Positions 42,576-50,902 of a stretch of 57,879 nt of DNA are shown here, piece by piece. Numbering within the stretch: position 1 is the stretch's first letter; each line of letters begins with the position of its first letter. The translations under genes and the position numbers were made by a program. The notes under the pieces were generated by a model. It had not been told where the DNA came from, did not search any database, and was given only the letters and a program-made list of their open reading frames with translations. The stretch is from CF-13 sp035279665 (lineage in GTDB: Bacteria > Chloroflexota > Dormibacteria > CF-121): positions 1-57,879 of the forward strand of contig DATEHI010000093.1 of assembly GCA_035279665.1 (NCBI GenBank), read 5' to 3'.

Positions 42576-43288
42576 CGTTTAACGGCTCGGAGCTGCAAGA
42601 ACAGCGGCAGGCGCGTCCATCGGCGATACGCTGGTTGCCTGTCAACCGCGTAATCGGTCGCGACTGGCTCACGGAGGCGCTCCACGACAAAACCGGCGGC
42701 CTCGAGCGCGCGCCAGTAGTCCTCGAGCGCGTACATCCATCCGCGGAATGTCATCTGGAGGCCATCGCGCTCGAACCGACCCTCGAACGGCCGGCGGCCA
42801 AAATACGAGCCGCGGATGACGAAGGGCGCGTCCGGCTCCTTTGACTCGAAGGTGCCGGCATCGTTCAGCGGATGCGTGACGCTTATACAAAAATGTCCGC
42901 CAGGCTCCAGCACGCGAGCGGCCTCGCGAACCGCCCCCGGCATATCGGCGATGTCCATCAGCGCGTTGTAGGCGACCACGAGGTCGAAGCTGGCGTCGGC
43001 AAACGGCAAGCGGGCGGCGTCGGCCAGCTCGTAGGTGCCGGCGGGGTCGGCTTCCCTGGCGTAAAGCAGCAGCGTGGGCGAGCTGTCGATCGCCAGAACC
43101 CGGTGCCCACGGGCCTCTAGGTCGCGGGCGACGCGACCCTCACCGCAACCAATCTCGAGGGTGCGCCGCCCTGGCGATGGCACGATCTCGTCGAAGAACG
43201 ACGCCCGGTAGTACCAGTAGGAATCGTGGCCCGGTCGGCGCACCCAACGCACCCAGTTTTCCGCCTCGCGTTCCCAGCTCGCGTCCAA
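42572..43288 (-). CDS. SAM-dependent class I methyltransferase
   Basis: A 238-residue methyltransferase. SAM motif I is RTLEIGCGEGRVARDL, the acidic residue after beta 2 is in VLAIDSSP, and motif IV is FDLVVAYNALMDI. The rest follows Methyltransf_11 proteins (VREAARVLEPGGHFCISVTHPL). The TTG at 43288 is chosen because AGGAGAG ends 4 nt before it; the frame runs on to 43387 but would overlap hemC. The substrate is not evident. It is divergent from hemC. Confidence 0.85.
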   Translation of the reverse strand: MDASWEREAENWVRWVRRPGHDSYWYYRASFFDEIVPSPGRRTLEIGCGEGRVARDLEARGHRVLAIDSSPTLLLYAREADPAGTYELADAARLPFADASFDLVVAYNALMDIADMPGAVREAARVLEPGGHFCISVTHPLNDAGTFESKEPDAPFVIRGSYFGRRPFEGRFERDGLQMTFRGWMYALEDYWRALEAAGFVVERLREPVATDYAVDRQPAYRRWTRLPLFLQLRAVKR

Positions 43289-43355
43289 CGGTCTCTCCTC
43301 TACGGAACGCAAGCCTACGGCTTTGATCTGAAGGTCGTGTGCTAGGTTGGCCATC

Positions 43356-45008
43356 ATGCGACTGCGGCTGGCGACGAGACGAAGCACGCTGGCGATGATC
43401 CAGGCGCGCGTCGCGGCGGATTGCCTGGCCCAACGCTACCCCGAGCACGAGTTCGTGCTGGCACCGCTGACGACTCATGGCGATCGTCACCCGTCGATGC
43501 GGCTTAGCGACTCACCCCGGGAGGGCGTGTTCGTGAAGGAGCTGGAGCAGGCCCTGCTCGAGGGTCGGGCGGAGCTCGCGGTGCATTCGGCGAAGGACCT
43601 TCCGACGCTGGCGACGCCGGGGTTGGTGCTCACGGCCTATCTCCCTCGGGTGGACGCCCGTGACGCCCTGATCGCTCGCGCGCCATCGACCCTGTCCGAG
43701 CTCGCGCCGGGGTCGCGCGTCGGTACCGGCAGCCCGCGTCGCGCGGCGCAGATCGCCGCCATCCGTCCGGATCTGCGAGCGGTCGAGATCCGCGGCAACG
43801 TCGATACCCGTCTCCGCCGGCTGGCCGAGGGCGCGGTCGACGCGCTGATCCTCGCGGTGGCTGGCCTTTTACGGCTGGGCCGGCTGAGCGAGGCGCACGA
43901 GCTGTTGTCCTTCGACGTCATGTTGCCCGCCCCGGGTCAGGGGGCGCTGGTTTTGCAGGCCATCGACGGCAGCGAGGCGGACCGGCTCGCCAAGGATATC
44001 GACGATGCGCCGACCCGGCGCGCGGTCGAAGCCGAGCGGGCGCTGCTGCGTCGACTCGGCGGCGGATGCCTGTCGGCAGTGGGCGCGTACGCGCTCGTCG
44101 AGGGCGACGAGCTGGCGCTCGAGGCGGTGGTACTCGACGCGGCTGGCCGCACGGTCATCAGGGCACGAGCTCGCGGCCGGGCCGACGCCGCTGTCGTCGA
44201 CGAAGTGGCGGGCCGCCTCGAGGCCCAGGGCGCTGCCCGACTCCTAACGCGCCCGGGAGATTCGCTCGCCGGGTTGCGCATCATGGTGACCCGCGCTGAT
44301 CGCCAGGCGGCGGCGCTGGCGGACGCGCTGACGGCGCTTGGTGCGGACGTGGTCACGTGTCCCGTGATCGCGATCGAGCCGATCGCGGTTGACCCCGCGC
44401 TACTCCAGGATCTCGGTCGCTACGACTGGCTGGTGCTGACCAGCGCCAACGGGGTGGACCGCTTCCGCGACCTGCTGCGCGACGCCGGTCGCAGTTTTCC
44501 CGCAGATATAAAGGTGGCGGCGATCGGGCCCGAAACGGCGGGGCGCGCCAGGGAGGCCGGTATGACGCCGGTGCTGGTGCCGCCCCGGTTCATCGCGGAA
44601 GATCTGGCGGACGCTCTCGCCGCTGCGGCCGCACCCGGCGCCCGCATCCTACTGGCACGAGCGGCCGGTGCTCGGGACGTCCTCCCGGAGCAGCTCCGCG
44701 CCCGCGGCGCACACGTCGACGTCCTCGAGATCTATCGGGCGGTCCCGCCCGCCGGCGTGGGACCAGGGCTCGCCGCCGGCTTGCCGGGCGTCGACATGAT
44801 CACCTTCACGAGCTCCTCGACCGTGCGCCACTTCGTCGATGCGATGCCGGGCGCCCTTGCCGACCCGGTCAGGATCGCCTGCATCGGCCCGATCACGGCG
44901 CAGACCGCCCGCGATCTCGGGCTGCGGGTTGATATCATCGCGCAGGAGTACACGACGCGCGGCCTGGTCGACGCCATCGTGCGCAGCCGGACTCCAATTC
45001 CAGCATGA
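43356..45008 (+). CDS. hemCD: Fused hydroxymethylbilane synthase / uroporphyrinogen-III synthase
   Basis: A 550-residue bifunctional tetrapyrrole enzyme. Residues 1-300 are HemC: RLATRRSTLAMIQA start, HSAKDLPT at 77-84, VGTGSPRR at 122-129, and the dipyrromethane-binding Cys238 in GGGC. Residues about 305-550 are HemD (LRIMVTRADRQAAALADALTALGADVVTCP, WLVLTSANGVDRF, ITFTSSSTVRHFVD). It makes hydroxymethylbilane and closes it to uroporphyrinogen III. The ATG at 43356 has only weak SD; TAGGTT ends 7 nt upstream, suggesting a leaderless start. It overlaps hemB (ATGA). Confidence 0.94.
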   Translation: MRLRLATRRSTLAMIQARVAADCLAQRYPEHEFVLAPLTTHGDRHPSMRLSDSPREGVFVKELEQALLEGRAELAVHSAKDLPTLATPGLVLTAYLPRVDARDALIARAPSTLSELAPGSRVGTGSPRRAAQIAAIRPDLRAVEIRGNVDTRLRRLAEGAVDALILAVAGLLRLGRLSEAHELLSFDVMLPAPGQGALVLQAIDGSEADRLAKDIDDAPTRRAVEAERALLRRLGGGCLSAVGAYALVEGDELALEAVVLDAAGRTVIRARARGRADAAVVDEVAGRLEAQGAARLLTRPGDSLAGLRIMVTRADRQAAALADALTALGADVVTCPVIAIEPIAVDPALLQDLGRYDWLVLTSANGVDRFRDLLRDAGRSFPADIKVAAIGPETAGRAREAGMTPVLVPPRFIAEDLADALAAAAAPGARILLARAAGARDVLPEQLRARGAHVDVLEIYRAVPPAGVGPGLAAGLPGVDMITFTSSSTVRHFVDAMPGALADPVRIACIGPITAQTARDLGLRVDIIAQEYTTRGLVDAIVRSRTPIPA

Positions 45009-45997
45009 CCTTTCCTACGCAACGCCCCCGCCGATTGCGGTCGAGGCCAGCGCTTCGCCGGCTCGCCCGCGAGACCCGGATCGCGCCGGACGATCTGATC
45101 TATCCCCTGTTCGTGCGCGACGCGATCGACGAGCCGCGCCCGATCGAGGCGATGCCGGGACATTATCAGCACACGCTCGAGTCCCTCACGCGCGAGGCGG
45201 AGGCTGCGCTCACGGTTGGCGTGCGGAGCGTCATGCTCTTTGGCATCCCGGTGCAGAAGGATGGGCAGGGCTCGCAGGCATGGGCGGAGGATGGCATCAG
45301 CCAGCGCGCGCTGCGCCAGTTACGGGATGCATTCGGCGCGGACCTCCTGCTGATTGCCGACCTGTGTCTGTGCGAGTACACCGACCACGGGCATTGCGGC
45401 GTGCTCGAAGGGGAGACCGTCGCCAATGACCCGACGCTCGAGCTGTACCAGCGGATCGCGCTCGCGCAGGCTTCTGCCGGCGCTGACGTGATTGCCCCCT
45501 CCGGCATGATGGACGGCCAGGTCGCAGCGATCCGATCAGCCCTCGACCACGGGGGCTTTCCCGACCGGGCGATCCTCGCCTATGCCGCCAAGTACGCCTC
45601 GGCGTTCTACGGGCCGTTCCGCGAAGCGGCCGGATCGGCGCCGCGCCTGGGCGACCGCCGCGGCTACCAGATGGACCCCGCCAATGCGCGCGAGGCCGTC
45701 CGCGAAGCGCGACTCGATGTCGAAGAAGGCGCCGACATCGTGATGGTCAAGCCCGCGCTCGCGTACCTCGACGTCATCCGCACGATCGCGGACGCAACCG
45801 ATGTCCCCGTCGCCGCCTACAACGTCAGCGGCGAATACAGCATGGTCAAGGCGGCCGCGGCAAACGGCTGGATCGACGAACGCCGCGTCCTGCGGGAGAT
45901 CCTGCTCGGGATCCGGCGTGCCGGCGCCCAGATGATCCTCACCTACCATGCCAGACAGGTGGCCGCCGACATGCCCTGCTGGGACGAGTTGGGATGA
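45005..45997 (+). CDS. hemB: Delta-aminolevulinic acid dehydratase (porphobilinogen synthase)
   Basis: A 330-residue enzyme joining two 5-aminolevulinate molecules to porphobilinogen, the step before HemC. Motifs seen are DLCLCEYTDHGHCG (Cys-rich metal site), SGMMDGQVAAIR with YAAKYASAFYGPFREA (first active-site Lys) and IVMVKPALAYLDVI (Schiff-base Lys). YQMDPANAREAVREA is also typical. The start overlaps the hemCD stop and the stop overlaps the next start, so the heme genes and the cyclophilin genes are one transcript. Confidence 0.95.
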   Translation: MTFPTQRPRRLRSRPALRRLARETRIAPDDLIYPLFVRDAIDEPRPIEAMPGHYQHTLESLTREAEAALTVGVRSVMLFGIPVQKDGQGSQAWAEDGISQRALRQLRDAFGADLLLIADLCLCEYTDHGHCGVLEGETVANDPTLELYQRIALAQASAGADVIAPSGMMDGQVAAIRSALDHGGFPDRAILAYAAKYASAFYGPFREAAGSAPRLGDRRGYQMDPANAREAVREARLDVEEGADIVMVKPALAYLDVIRTIADATDVPVAAYNVSGEYSMVKAAAANGWIDERRVLREILLGIRRAGAQMILTYHARQVAADMPCWDELG

Positions 45998-46695
45998 GCC
46001 AGGCTTCACGGCGCGTCCCACAACTGCTGGCGACACTCGCCATCCTTGCCGCCGCCTTCATCGCGTTCTCCGTTTACGTCGGCCGCAATGCCGGAGGCAG
46101 TCCGGGGACCAACCCGACGCCAACACCGAGCCCCAGCGCGAGCCCCATCGCGGCGGCCTGCGGCGCGCTCACCTTCGGGACGGCGTTGACGCCTCTCCCG
46201 GGCGACGCGGGCAAACACACCTACAGCGCGGCGCCGCCCTTGACGATCAATACCGCCCACCATTACCTCGTCACGATAATTACCAACAAAGGGACGATCG
46301 CCCTGTGTCTCGACCCCAAACTCGCTCCCAACACCGTCAACAACTTCGTGTTCTTGACTCGCAACCAGTTTTACGACGGCCTCAAGTTCCATCGGGTCGA
46401 GGCCGGCTTTGTGATCCAGGGAGGCGACCCGCTCGGTACAGGGAGCGGCGGCCCGGGTTACAAATTCGCCGACGAGCCAGTGAGCGGTGAGTACACCGCC
46501 GGAGCCGTGGCGATGGCCAATTCAGGGGCGAACACGAACGGCAGCCAGTTCTTCATCTGCACCGTCGACGACTCCAAAAAGCTCGCCAAGAGCTACAACC
46601 TCTTTGGCTATGTGCAAATCGGTATGGACGTTGTGCTCAAGATCGCGGTGGGCGATACCATGACATCCGTGACCGTCCAGGAAGAGGCAGGTTAG
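45994..46695 (+). CDS. Membrane-anchored cyclophilin-type peptidyl-prolyl isomerase
   Basis: A 233-residue protein. A transmembrane anchor (LLATLAILAAAFIAFSVYVG) and a Thr/Pro/Ser-rich linker place the C-terminal cyclophilin domain outside the membrane. The domain shows KFHRVEAGFVIQGGDPLGTGSGGPGYKFADE with the catalytic Arg, then NTNGSQFFICT and LFGYVQIGMDVV. The domain is only partly typical at its start, with a Cys (IALCLDP) where the paralogue next door has Arg. Likely role: folding of exported proteins. It overlaps hemB by 4 nt. Confidence 0.9.
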   Translation: MSQASRRVPQLLATLAILAAAFIAFSVYVGRNAGGSPGTNPTPTPSPSASPIAAACGALTFGTALTPLPGDAGKHTYSAAPPLTINTAHHYLVTIITNKGTIALCLDPKLAPNTVNNFVFLTRNQFYDGLKFHRVEAGFVIQGGDPLGTGSGGPGYKFADEPVSGEYTAGAVAMANSGANTNGSQFFICTVDDSKKLAKSYNLFGYVQIGMDVVLKIAVGDTMTSVTVQEEAG

Positions 46696-46698
46696 CGA

Positions 46699-47190
46699 AT
46701 GACACCTGCGAAGCGCTACAGTGCGCCACCGCCGATGACGATCAACCCGGACCACCAGTACATGGTCACGATGCAGACGAACAAGGGGGCCATCACCCTT
46801 CGCCTCGATCCCACACTGGCGCCGAAGACGGTTAACAACTTCGTCTTCCTGGCGAACGAGCATTTCTATGACGGGGTCACCTTTCACCGCGTGGTCCCGG
46901 ATTTCGTCATCCAGGGCGGGGACCCCACCGGCACGGGGTCGGGCGGTCCCGGCTACAAGTTCGCCGACGAGCCAGTGCACGGTGAATACACCGCCGGGGC
47001 GGTGGCGATGGCGAATTCCGGGCCGAACACGAATGGCAGCCAATTCTTCATTTGCACCGTCGACGGCCGGCGGAAGCTGGCCAAGAGCTACAACCTGTTC
47101 GGCTATGTCCAGGCCGGAATGGACGTCGTCCTCAAGATCGCCCAGGGCGATACCATCACGTCCGTCACGGTCCAGGAAGAGACCGGCTAG
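46699..47190 (+). CDS. Cytoplasmic cyclophilin-type peptidyl-prolyl isomerase
   Basis: A 163-residue cyclophilin without signal or anchor. Catalytic segment TFHRVVPDFVIQGGDPTGTGSGGPGYKFADE, then NTNGSQFFICT and LFGYVQAGMDVV. It is nearly identical along its length to the domain of the preceding protein and starts 3 nt after it, so it arose by tandem duplication followed by loss or gain of the anchor. The ATG has no strong SD; translation is probably coupled. Expected role is cytosolic proline isomerisation. Confidence 0.9.
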   Translation: MTPAKRYSAPPPMTINPDHQYMVTMQTNKGAITLRLDPTLAPKTVNNFVFLANEHFYDGVTFHRVVPDFVIQGGDPTGTGSGGPGYKFADEPVHGEYTAGAVAMANSGPNTNGSQFFICTVDGRRKLAKSYNLFGYVQAGMDVVLKIAQGDTITSVTVQEETG

Positions 47191-47229
47191 TCCTCATTGG
47201 CCTCTCAGGAGACCGTTACAAAGCGGGCG

Positions 47230-47235
47230 TATAAT
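47230..47235 (+). promoter_or_regulatory. Consensus -10 box upstream of tatA
   Basis: A perfect TATAAT 21 nt before the tatA ATG, with the SD AGAAGGA between. No convincing -35 box is found at 16-18 nt, so it may be a weak or activator-dependent promoter inside the longer transcript. Confidence 0.4.
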
Positions 47236-47256
47236 GGGCCGCGAGAAGGAATCTGA

Positions 47257-47523
47257 ATGCCTGGTTTTTTTGGTCACTGGTACATCCTCGTTCTGATCCT
47301 GGTCATCGTGCTGATCGTCTACGGACCTGGAAAGCTCCCCGAGGTTGGCGGCGCACTCGGGAAGGCCATGCGTGAATTCCGCAAGACCTCGAGCGACATC
47401 CAGGAAGAGTTCAAGAAGAGCGCGACGCCGGACTCCAGCACCGAGCCGCGGCCTACGGGCGGGCCGGCCCCCGACATCAAACCCGCTACCGACGTAAAGT
47501 CGCCGACCGACAGCAAGGTCTGA
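47257..47523 (+). CDS. tatA: Twin-arginine translocase subunit TatA/E
   Basis: An 88-residue pore-forming Tat subunit. A single transmembrane helix (WYILVLILVIVLIVYG) is followed by the conserved hinge GPGKLPE and an amphipathic helix VGGALGKAMREFRKTSSDIQEEFKK, then a Pro/Thr/Asp-rich tail. With TatC next door it forms a minimal two-gene Tat system. Such systems export folded cofactor proteins. CO dehydrogenase subunits here have no Tat signal. Confidence 0.93.
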   Translation: MPGFFGHWYILVLILVIVLIVYGPGKLPEVGGALGKAMREFRKTSSDIQEEFKKSATPDSSTEPRPTGGPAPDIKPATDVKSPTDSKV

Positions 47524-47550
47524 CGCCGGTCCGGCGCCGAAAGGGCAGCC

Positions 47551-48288
47551 ATGGCCAAGCCCAGCATCGTTCCCGCTGACGAGGAGCGGCGGATGACGGT
47601 CATCGAGCACCTCGAGGAATTACGGCGCGTCTTGATCATCTCGCTGATCGCCTGGGGTGTCGCCACCGCGATCGGGTTCGCGGTCTCTCAGCCGGTGCTG
47701 GGGATCCTGCTGGGGCCGGTGCACAAGGTGATCGGCAACCAAAAGCTCATCTACCCGGGTCCGATCGACGGGTTCCTGCTCTTCTTCAAGATCGGAATCT
47801 TCACCGGGTTCATCTTGAGCAGTCCGATCATCATCTGGCAGGTCTGGACCTTTGTTGCTCCTGGCCTGCATCGCAACGAGCGGCGCTTCGCCGTCGGCTT
47901 CGTCGGCTCGGCGGTCGTGCTCTTCGCGATGGGCATCGGCTTCGCCTTCTTCGCCCTGCCCATCGCCCTGAGGTTCTTGACCGGGATCGGCAGTTCCGAG
48001 CTCCAGTACCTGCCCTTTGCCGACAAGTACATCAACTTCGTGCTGATCCTGATCGCCATTTTCGGCGTCACCTTCGAGCTGCCGCTCGCCATGACGATGC
48101 TTGGCCTCACGGGGATCGTCAGCACCGCGTTCCTGAAGCGCAATCGCCTCAAGTTCTGGCTCGGGATCTTTGTCGGGGCGAACATGGTGACGCCAGGGGT
48201 CGATCCCTTCACGCCGCTGCTGCTCACCCTGCCGCTGATCATCCTTTTCGAAATCAGCATTCTCGTGATCCGCGCTCTGCGAAGATAG
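47551..48288 (+). CDS. tatC: Twin-arginine translocase subunit TatC
   Basis: A 245-residue, six-helix receptor for Tat signal peptides. Marks are the N-terminal MTVIEHLEELRRVLIISLIAW with the conserved Glu, PIDGFLLFFKIGIFTGFILSSPIIIWQVWTFVAPGLHRNERR, FALPIALRFL and FGVTFELPLAMTMLG. The family Pro and Glu residues are intact. It lies 27 nt after tatA with a modest SD. No tatB is present, as usual in Gram-positive type and related phyla. Confidence 0.94.
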   Translation: MAKPSIVPADEERRMTVIEHLEELRRVLIISLIAWGVATAIGFAVSQPVLGILLGPVHKVIGNQKLIYPGPIDGFLLFFKIGIFTGFILSSPIIIWQVWTFVAPGLHRNERRFAVGFVGSAVVLFAMGIGFAFFALPIALRFLTGIGSSELQYLPFADKYINFVLILIAIFGVTFELPLAMTMLGLTGIVSTAFLKRNRLKFWLGIFVGANMVTPGVDPFTPLLLTLPLIILFEISILVIRALRR

Positions 48289-48294
48289 AGCACA

Positions 48295-49023
48295 TTGGCT
48301 CAGACGCGACCTGATGGCCGGAGGGTAGATCAGCTCCGGCCGGTAAAGATCGAGACCGGCGTCAACCTCTATGCCGAAGGCTCGGCGCTCATCAACATGG
48401 GCGACACGCGCGTGCTCTGCACCGCGAGCTGGGACGACAAGCCGCCACCGCACAAGAAGGGGAGCGGTGAAGGCTGGGTCACCGCCGAGTACTCAATGTT
48501 GCCGCGGGCGACGCAGACACGAACCGCGCGCGAAGCGCGGACCGGACGGGTGGACGGGCGCAGCCAGGAGATCCAGCGTCTGATCGGCCGTGCGTTGAGA
48601 GCCGCGATCGACATGCCGCTGATGGGCGAACGCACCATTGTCGTGGACTGCGACGTGCTGCAGGCCGACGGCGGGACGCGGACGGCCTCGATCACGGGAG
48701 GATTCGTTGCTCTTCACCTCGCGCTACAGAAGGCGGTCGAGCGCAATCTGCTGCGCGTCCTTCCAATCCGTCATTTCGTCTCGGCGGTCAGCGTCGGGAT
48801 CGTCCAGGGCCAGCCTCGGCTGGACCTCAATTACCTGGAGGACTTCGCCGCCCAGACCGACATGAACTGCGTGCTCGCCGAGGATGGCCGCTTCATCGAG
48901 ATCCAGGGCACCGCCGAGCAGGAGCCCTTCAAACCGGAAGAGATGGACCAGATGCTCAAGCTCGCGATCAAGGGCGCCGCCGAGCTGGTCGAGGCCCAGA
49001 AGAAGGCACTGAAGCTGCGCTGA
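48295..49023 (+). CDS. rph: Ribonuclease PH
   Basis: A 242-residue phosphorolytic 3'-5' exoribonuclease that trims tRNA 3' ends. Family signatures: RPDGRRVDQLRPVKIETGVN, GDTRVLCTASW, GEGWVTAEYSMLPRATQTRT, DGRSQEIQRLIGRALRAAID and VDCDVLQADGGTRTASITGGFVAL. The start is TTG at 48295, 6 nt after tatC, with a weak SD. Its stop codon is overlapped by the next gene. The rph-rdgB pair is common in bacteria. Confidence 0.95.
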   Translation: MAQTRPDGRRVDQLRPVKIETGVNLYAEGSALINMGDTRVLCTASWDDKPPPHKKGSGEGWVTAEYSMLPRATQTRTAREARTGRVDGRSQEIQRLIGRALRAAIDMPLMGERTIVVDCDVLQADGGTRTASITGGFVALHLALQKAVERNLLRVLPIRHFVSAVSVGIVQGQPRLDLNYLEDFAAQTDMNCVLAEDGRFIEIQGTAEQEPFKPEEMDQMLKLAIKGAAELVEAQKKALKLR

Positions 49024-49640
49024 ACCGGCTGCTGCTCGCCACGACCAACGAAGGCAAGCTGAAAGAACTTCGCGCGCTGCTGGCTGAGCTGCCGATGCAG
49101 TTGGTCACCCCGGCCGACTTGGGCATCACGTTCGACGTCGTTGAGGACGGCGCCAGCTACCTCGAGAACGCCCAAAAGAAAGCCGAGGCGGGCTGGCGCC
49201 TGAGCGGGCTCCCAACCCTGGCAGACGATTCAGGATTGGAGGTTCCCCTGCTCGACGGTCGGCCGGGCGTCGACTCCGCCTATTTCGCCGGCGCCGACCA
49301 CAAGGGCGACGGTCCCGCCCTCGTCGCCGCGTTGCTGAAAGCCCTCGGAAGGGCGGCAACCAGCTCGCCGCCGGCGTACTTCCGATGCGCGGCCGTGCTC
49401 GCGCTGCCCGACGGCAGGGTCTTTACCGGCGAAGGAGTCCTCGCAGGCACGATCGCCGCCGCGCCGCGCGGTACGCACGGTTTTGGCTTCGACCCGATCT
49501 TCCAGGTGCCGGACGGTCGCCGCCTGGCAGAACTGTCGACGGACGAAAAAAACCTTTTGAGCCATCGCGCCCGGGCGCTGAGCGCGCTGGAGGTGCACGG
49601 CGCGTTCGACGCAGCGCTCGCTGCGCCAGGACCCCCTTGA
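49020..49640 (+). CDS. rdgB: XTP/dITP diphosphatase (RdgB/HAM1)
   Basis: About 206 residues; hydrolyses deaminated purine nucleotides such as XTP and dITP. The N-terminal substrate loop LLLATTNEGKLKELRALL and the catalytic region TLADDSGLEVPLLDGRPGVDSAYFAG are clear, as is GTHGFGFDPIFQVPDGR. The conserved N terminus is encoded upstream of the first ATG (49095), which would delete it. The open frame back to there offers only CTG codons. The likely start is CTG at 49020, overlapping the rph stop as CTGA, giving LNRLLLATTNEG. A non-AUG, coupled start is therefore inferred. Confidence 0.9.
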   Translation: MNRLLLATTNEGKLKELRALLAELPMQLVTPADLGITFDVVEDGASYLENAQKKAEAGWRLSGLPTLADDSGLEVPLLDGRPGVDSAYFAGADHKGDGPALVAALLKALGRAATSSPPAYFRCAAVLALPDGRVFTGEGVLAGTIAAAPRGTHGFGFDPIFQVPDGRRLAELSTDEKNLLSHRARALSALEVHGAFDAALAAPGPP

Positions 49641-49641
49641 G

Positions 49642-50565
49642 GTGCTGAGGGCCTCTTTTCAATATCTATCCCGTCGGCGCGGCCTGCAACGATTCGTTAC
49701 GCGCCAGCGGCTCACTGCTTCACTGGCCTATCGCTTCGTGGCGGGGGATCGTCTGGACGACGCCGTCCGCGTGGTGACCGACATCAACAGGCGCGGCTGG
49801 TCGGCAAGCCTGGATCATCTCGGCGAGAATGTCACCGAAGAGAAAGCGGCCCGCGCGGCGACCGAGGATTACCTGGCGGCGTTCGAACGGATCGCGACCG
49901 AGCGGCTGAACGCGAACGTCTCAGTCAAGCTGACGCAGCTGGGGCTCGACATCTCAGCCGACCTGTGTCGGGAGCTTCTGTTACGGATCCTCGAGCGTGC
50001 TCAGCAACTCGACAATTTCGTCCGCATCGACATGGAAGGCTCCGGCTACACGCAGCGCACGCTCGACCTGGTGCTAGCCTTGCACGAGCGCTATCCGAAC
50101 TGCGGCGTGGTGCTGCAGAGCTACCTCTATCGCACCCTGGACGACATCGCCCGCGTGAACGCGGCCAAGGTGCGGGTGCGGCTGGTCAAGGGCGCCTACA
50201 AGGAGCGGGCCGACGTCGCGTTCGCGAAGAAGGCCGATGTCGACGCGAAATTCGCGACCGAGATGCAGCAGTTGCTACTCCATGGTGTCTATCCCGCGAT
50301 CGCCACTCACGACGACCGACTGATCGAGGCAACCAAGCAATTCGCGCGCGAGCGCGAGATTGCGATGGACCGCTTCGAGTTCCAGATGCTCTACGGCATC
50401 CGCCGGGATCTACAGGACCGCCTATTGCGCGATGGCTATCGCGTCCGGATCTATGTGCCGTACGGGACCGAGTGGTATCCCTACCTCATGCGGCGGCTGG
50501 CGGAGCGTCCGGCCAACCTACTGTTTATCGTCCGCAGCCTGATCCGGGAGCGCCGGGCCGCCTGA
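49642..50565 (+). CDS. Proline dehydrogenase (monofunctional)
   Basis: A 307-residue FAD-dependent proline dehydrogenase of the bacterial PRODH barrel. Seen are NVSVKLTQLGLDI, FVRIDMEGSGYTQRTLDL, VVLQSYLYRTLDDI, VRLVKGAYKE, IATHDDRLI and the terminal FEFQMLYGIRRDLQDRLLRDGYRVRIYVPYGTEWYPYLMRRLAERPANL. It oxidises proline to pyrroline-5-carboxylate, feeding electrons to the quinone pool. Start: GTG at 49642, one nt after the rdgB stop, behind a GAGG. A P5C dehydrogenase gene is not in the window. The 3' end overlaps a small minus-strand gene by 48 nt. Confidence 0.92.
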   Translation: MLRASFQYLSRRRGLQRFVTRQRLTASLAYRFVAGDRLDDAVRVVTDINRRGWSASLDHLGENVTEEKAARAATEDYLAAFERIATERLNANVSVKLTQLGLDISADLCRELLLRILERAQQLDNFVRIDMEGSGYTQRTLDLVLALHERYPNCGVVLQSYLYRTLDDIARVNAAKVRVRLVKGAYKERADVAFAKKADVDAKFATEMQQLLLHGVYPAIATHDDRLIEATKQFAREREIAMDRFEFQMLYGIRRDLQDRLLRDGYRVRIYVPYGTEWYPYLMRRLAERPANLLFIVRSLIRERRAA

Positions 50566-50793
50566 CCCGGGTGGCTCGGGCTCGCCGGCCCGCGTCGTCA
50601 GCTCCATTTTGGCTTGTGGGGGAGGTGGGACCCGGTGGCCGAAGATGCCGCCGAACCACATCAAGAAACCAAACGCGACTCCGCGGAACTCGCTCGTCCG
50701 CCAGGCATCCGTGTAGCGGTAACGCTCGAACCAGCGGAAGGCCAGGACCGCCACGGCGGTGATGACGGCGATGATCACGAGGACCGGGAGCAT
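50518..50793 (-). CDS. Small membrane protein, unknown function
   Basis: A 91-residue protein: one strong N-terminal helix (LPVLVIIAVITAVAVLAFRWF), then a basic-aromatic segment (RYRYTDAWRTSEFRGVAFGFLMWFGGIFG) that may be a second membrane-associated helix, and a Pro/Gly/Glu tail. No family is recognised. The start ATG at 50793 has an AAGGATT SD. Its end overlaps the proline dehydrogenase end by 48 nt. Confidence 0.55.
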   Translation of the reverse strand: MLPVLVIIAVITAVAVLAFRWFERYRYTDAWRTSEFRGVAFGFLMWFGGIFGHRVPPPPQAKMELTTRAGEPEPPGSGGPALPDQAADDKQ

Positions 50794-50813
50794 TCGCTAA
50801 TCCTTACTGAATT

Positions 50814-50891
50814 TGGTCGGGGCGGCGAGATTCGAACTCGCGACTTCTTGCTCCCAAAGCAAGCGCGCTAACCAGGCTGCGCCACGCCCCG
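50814..50891 (-). tRNA. tRNA-Pro (anticodon TGG)
   Basis: Read on the minus strand, 5' at 50891. Acceptor CGGGGCG/CGCCCCG, D arm GCGC-AGCCTGGTTA-GCGC, anticodon stem CTTGC/GCAAG with loop TTTGGGA giving anticodon TGG, T arm GCGAG-TTCGAAT-CTCGC, discriminator A and encoded CCA. Confidence 0.95.
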
Positions 50892-50902
50892 CCTGCTGGA
50901 TT

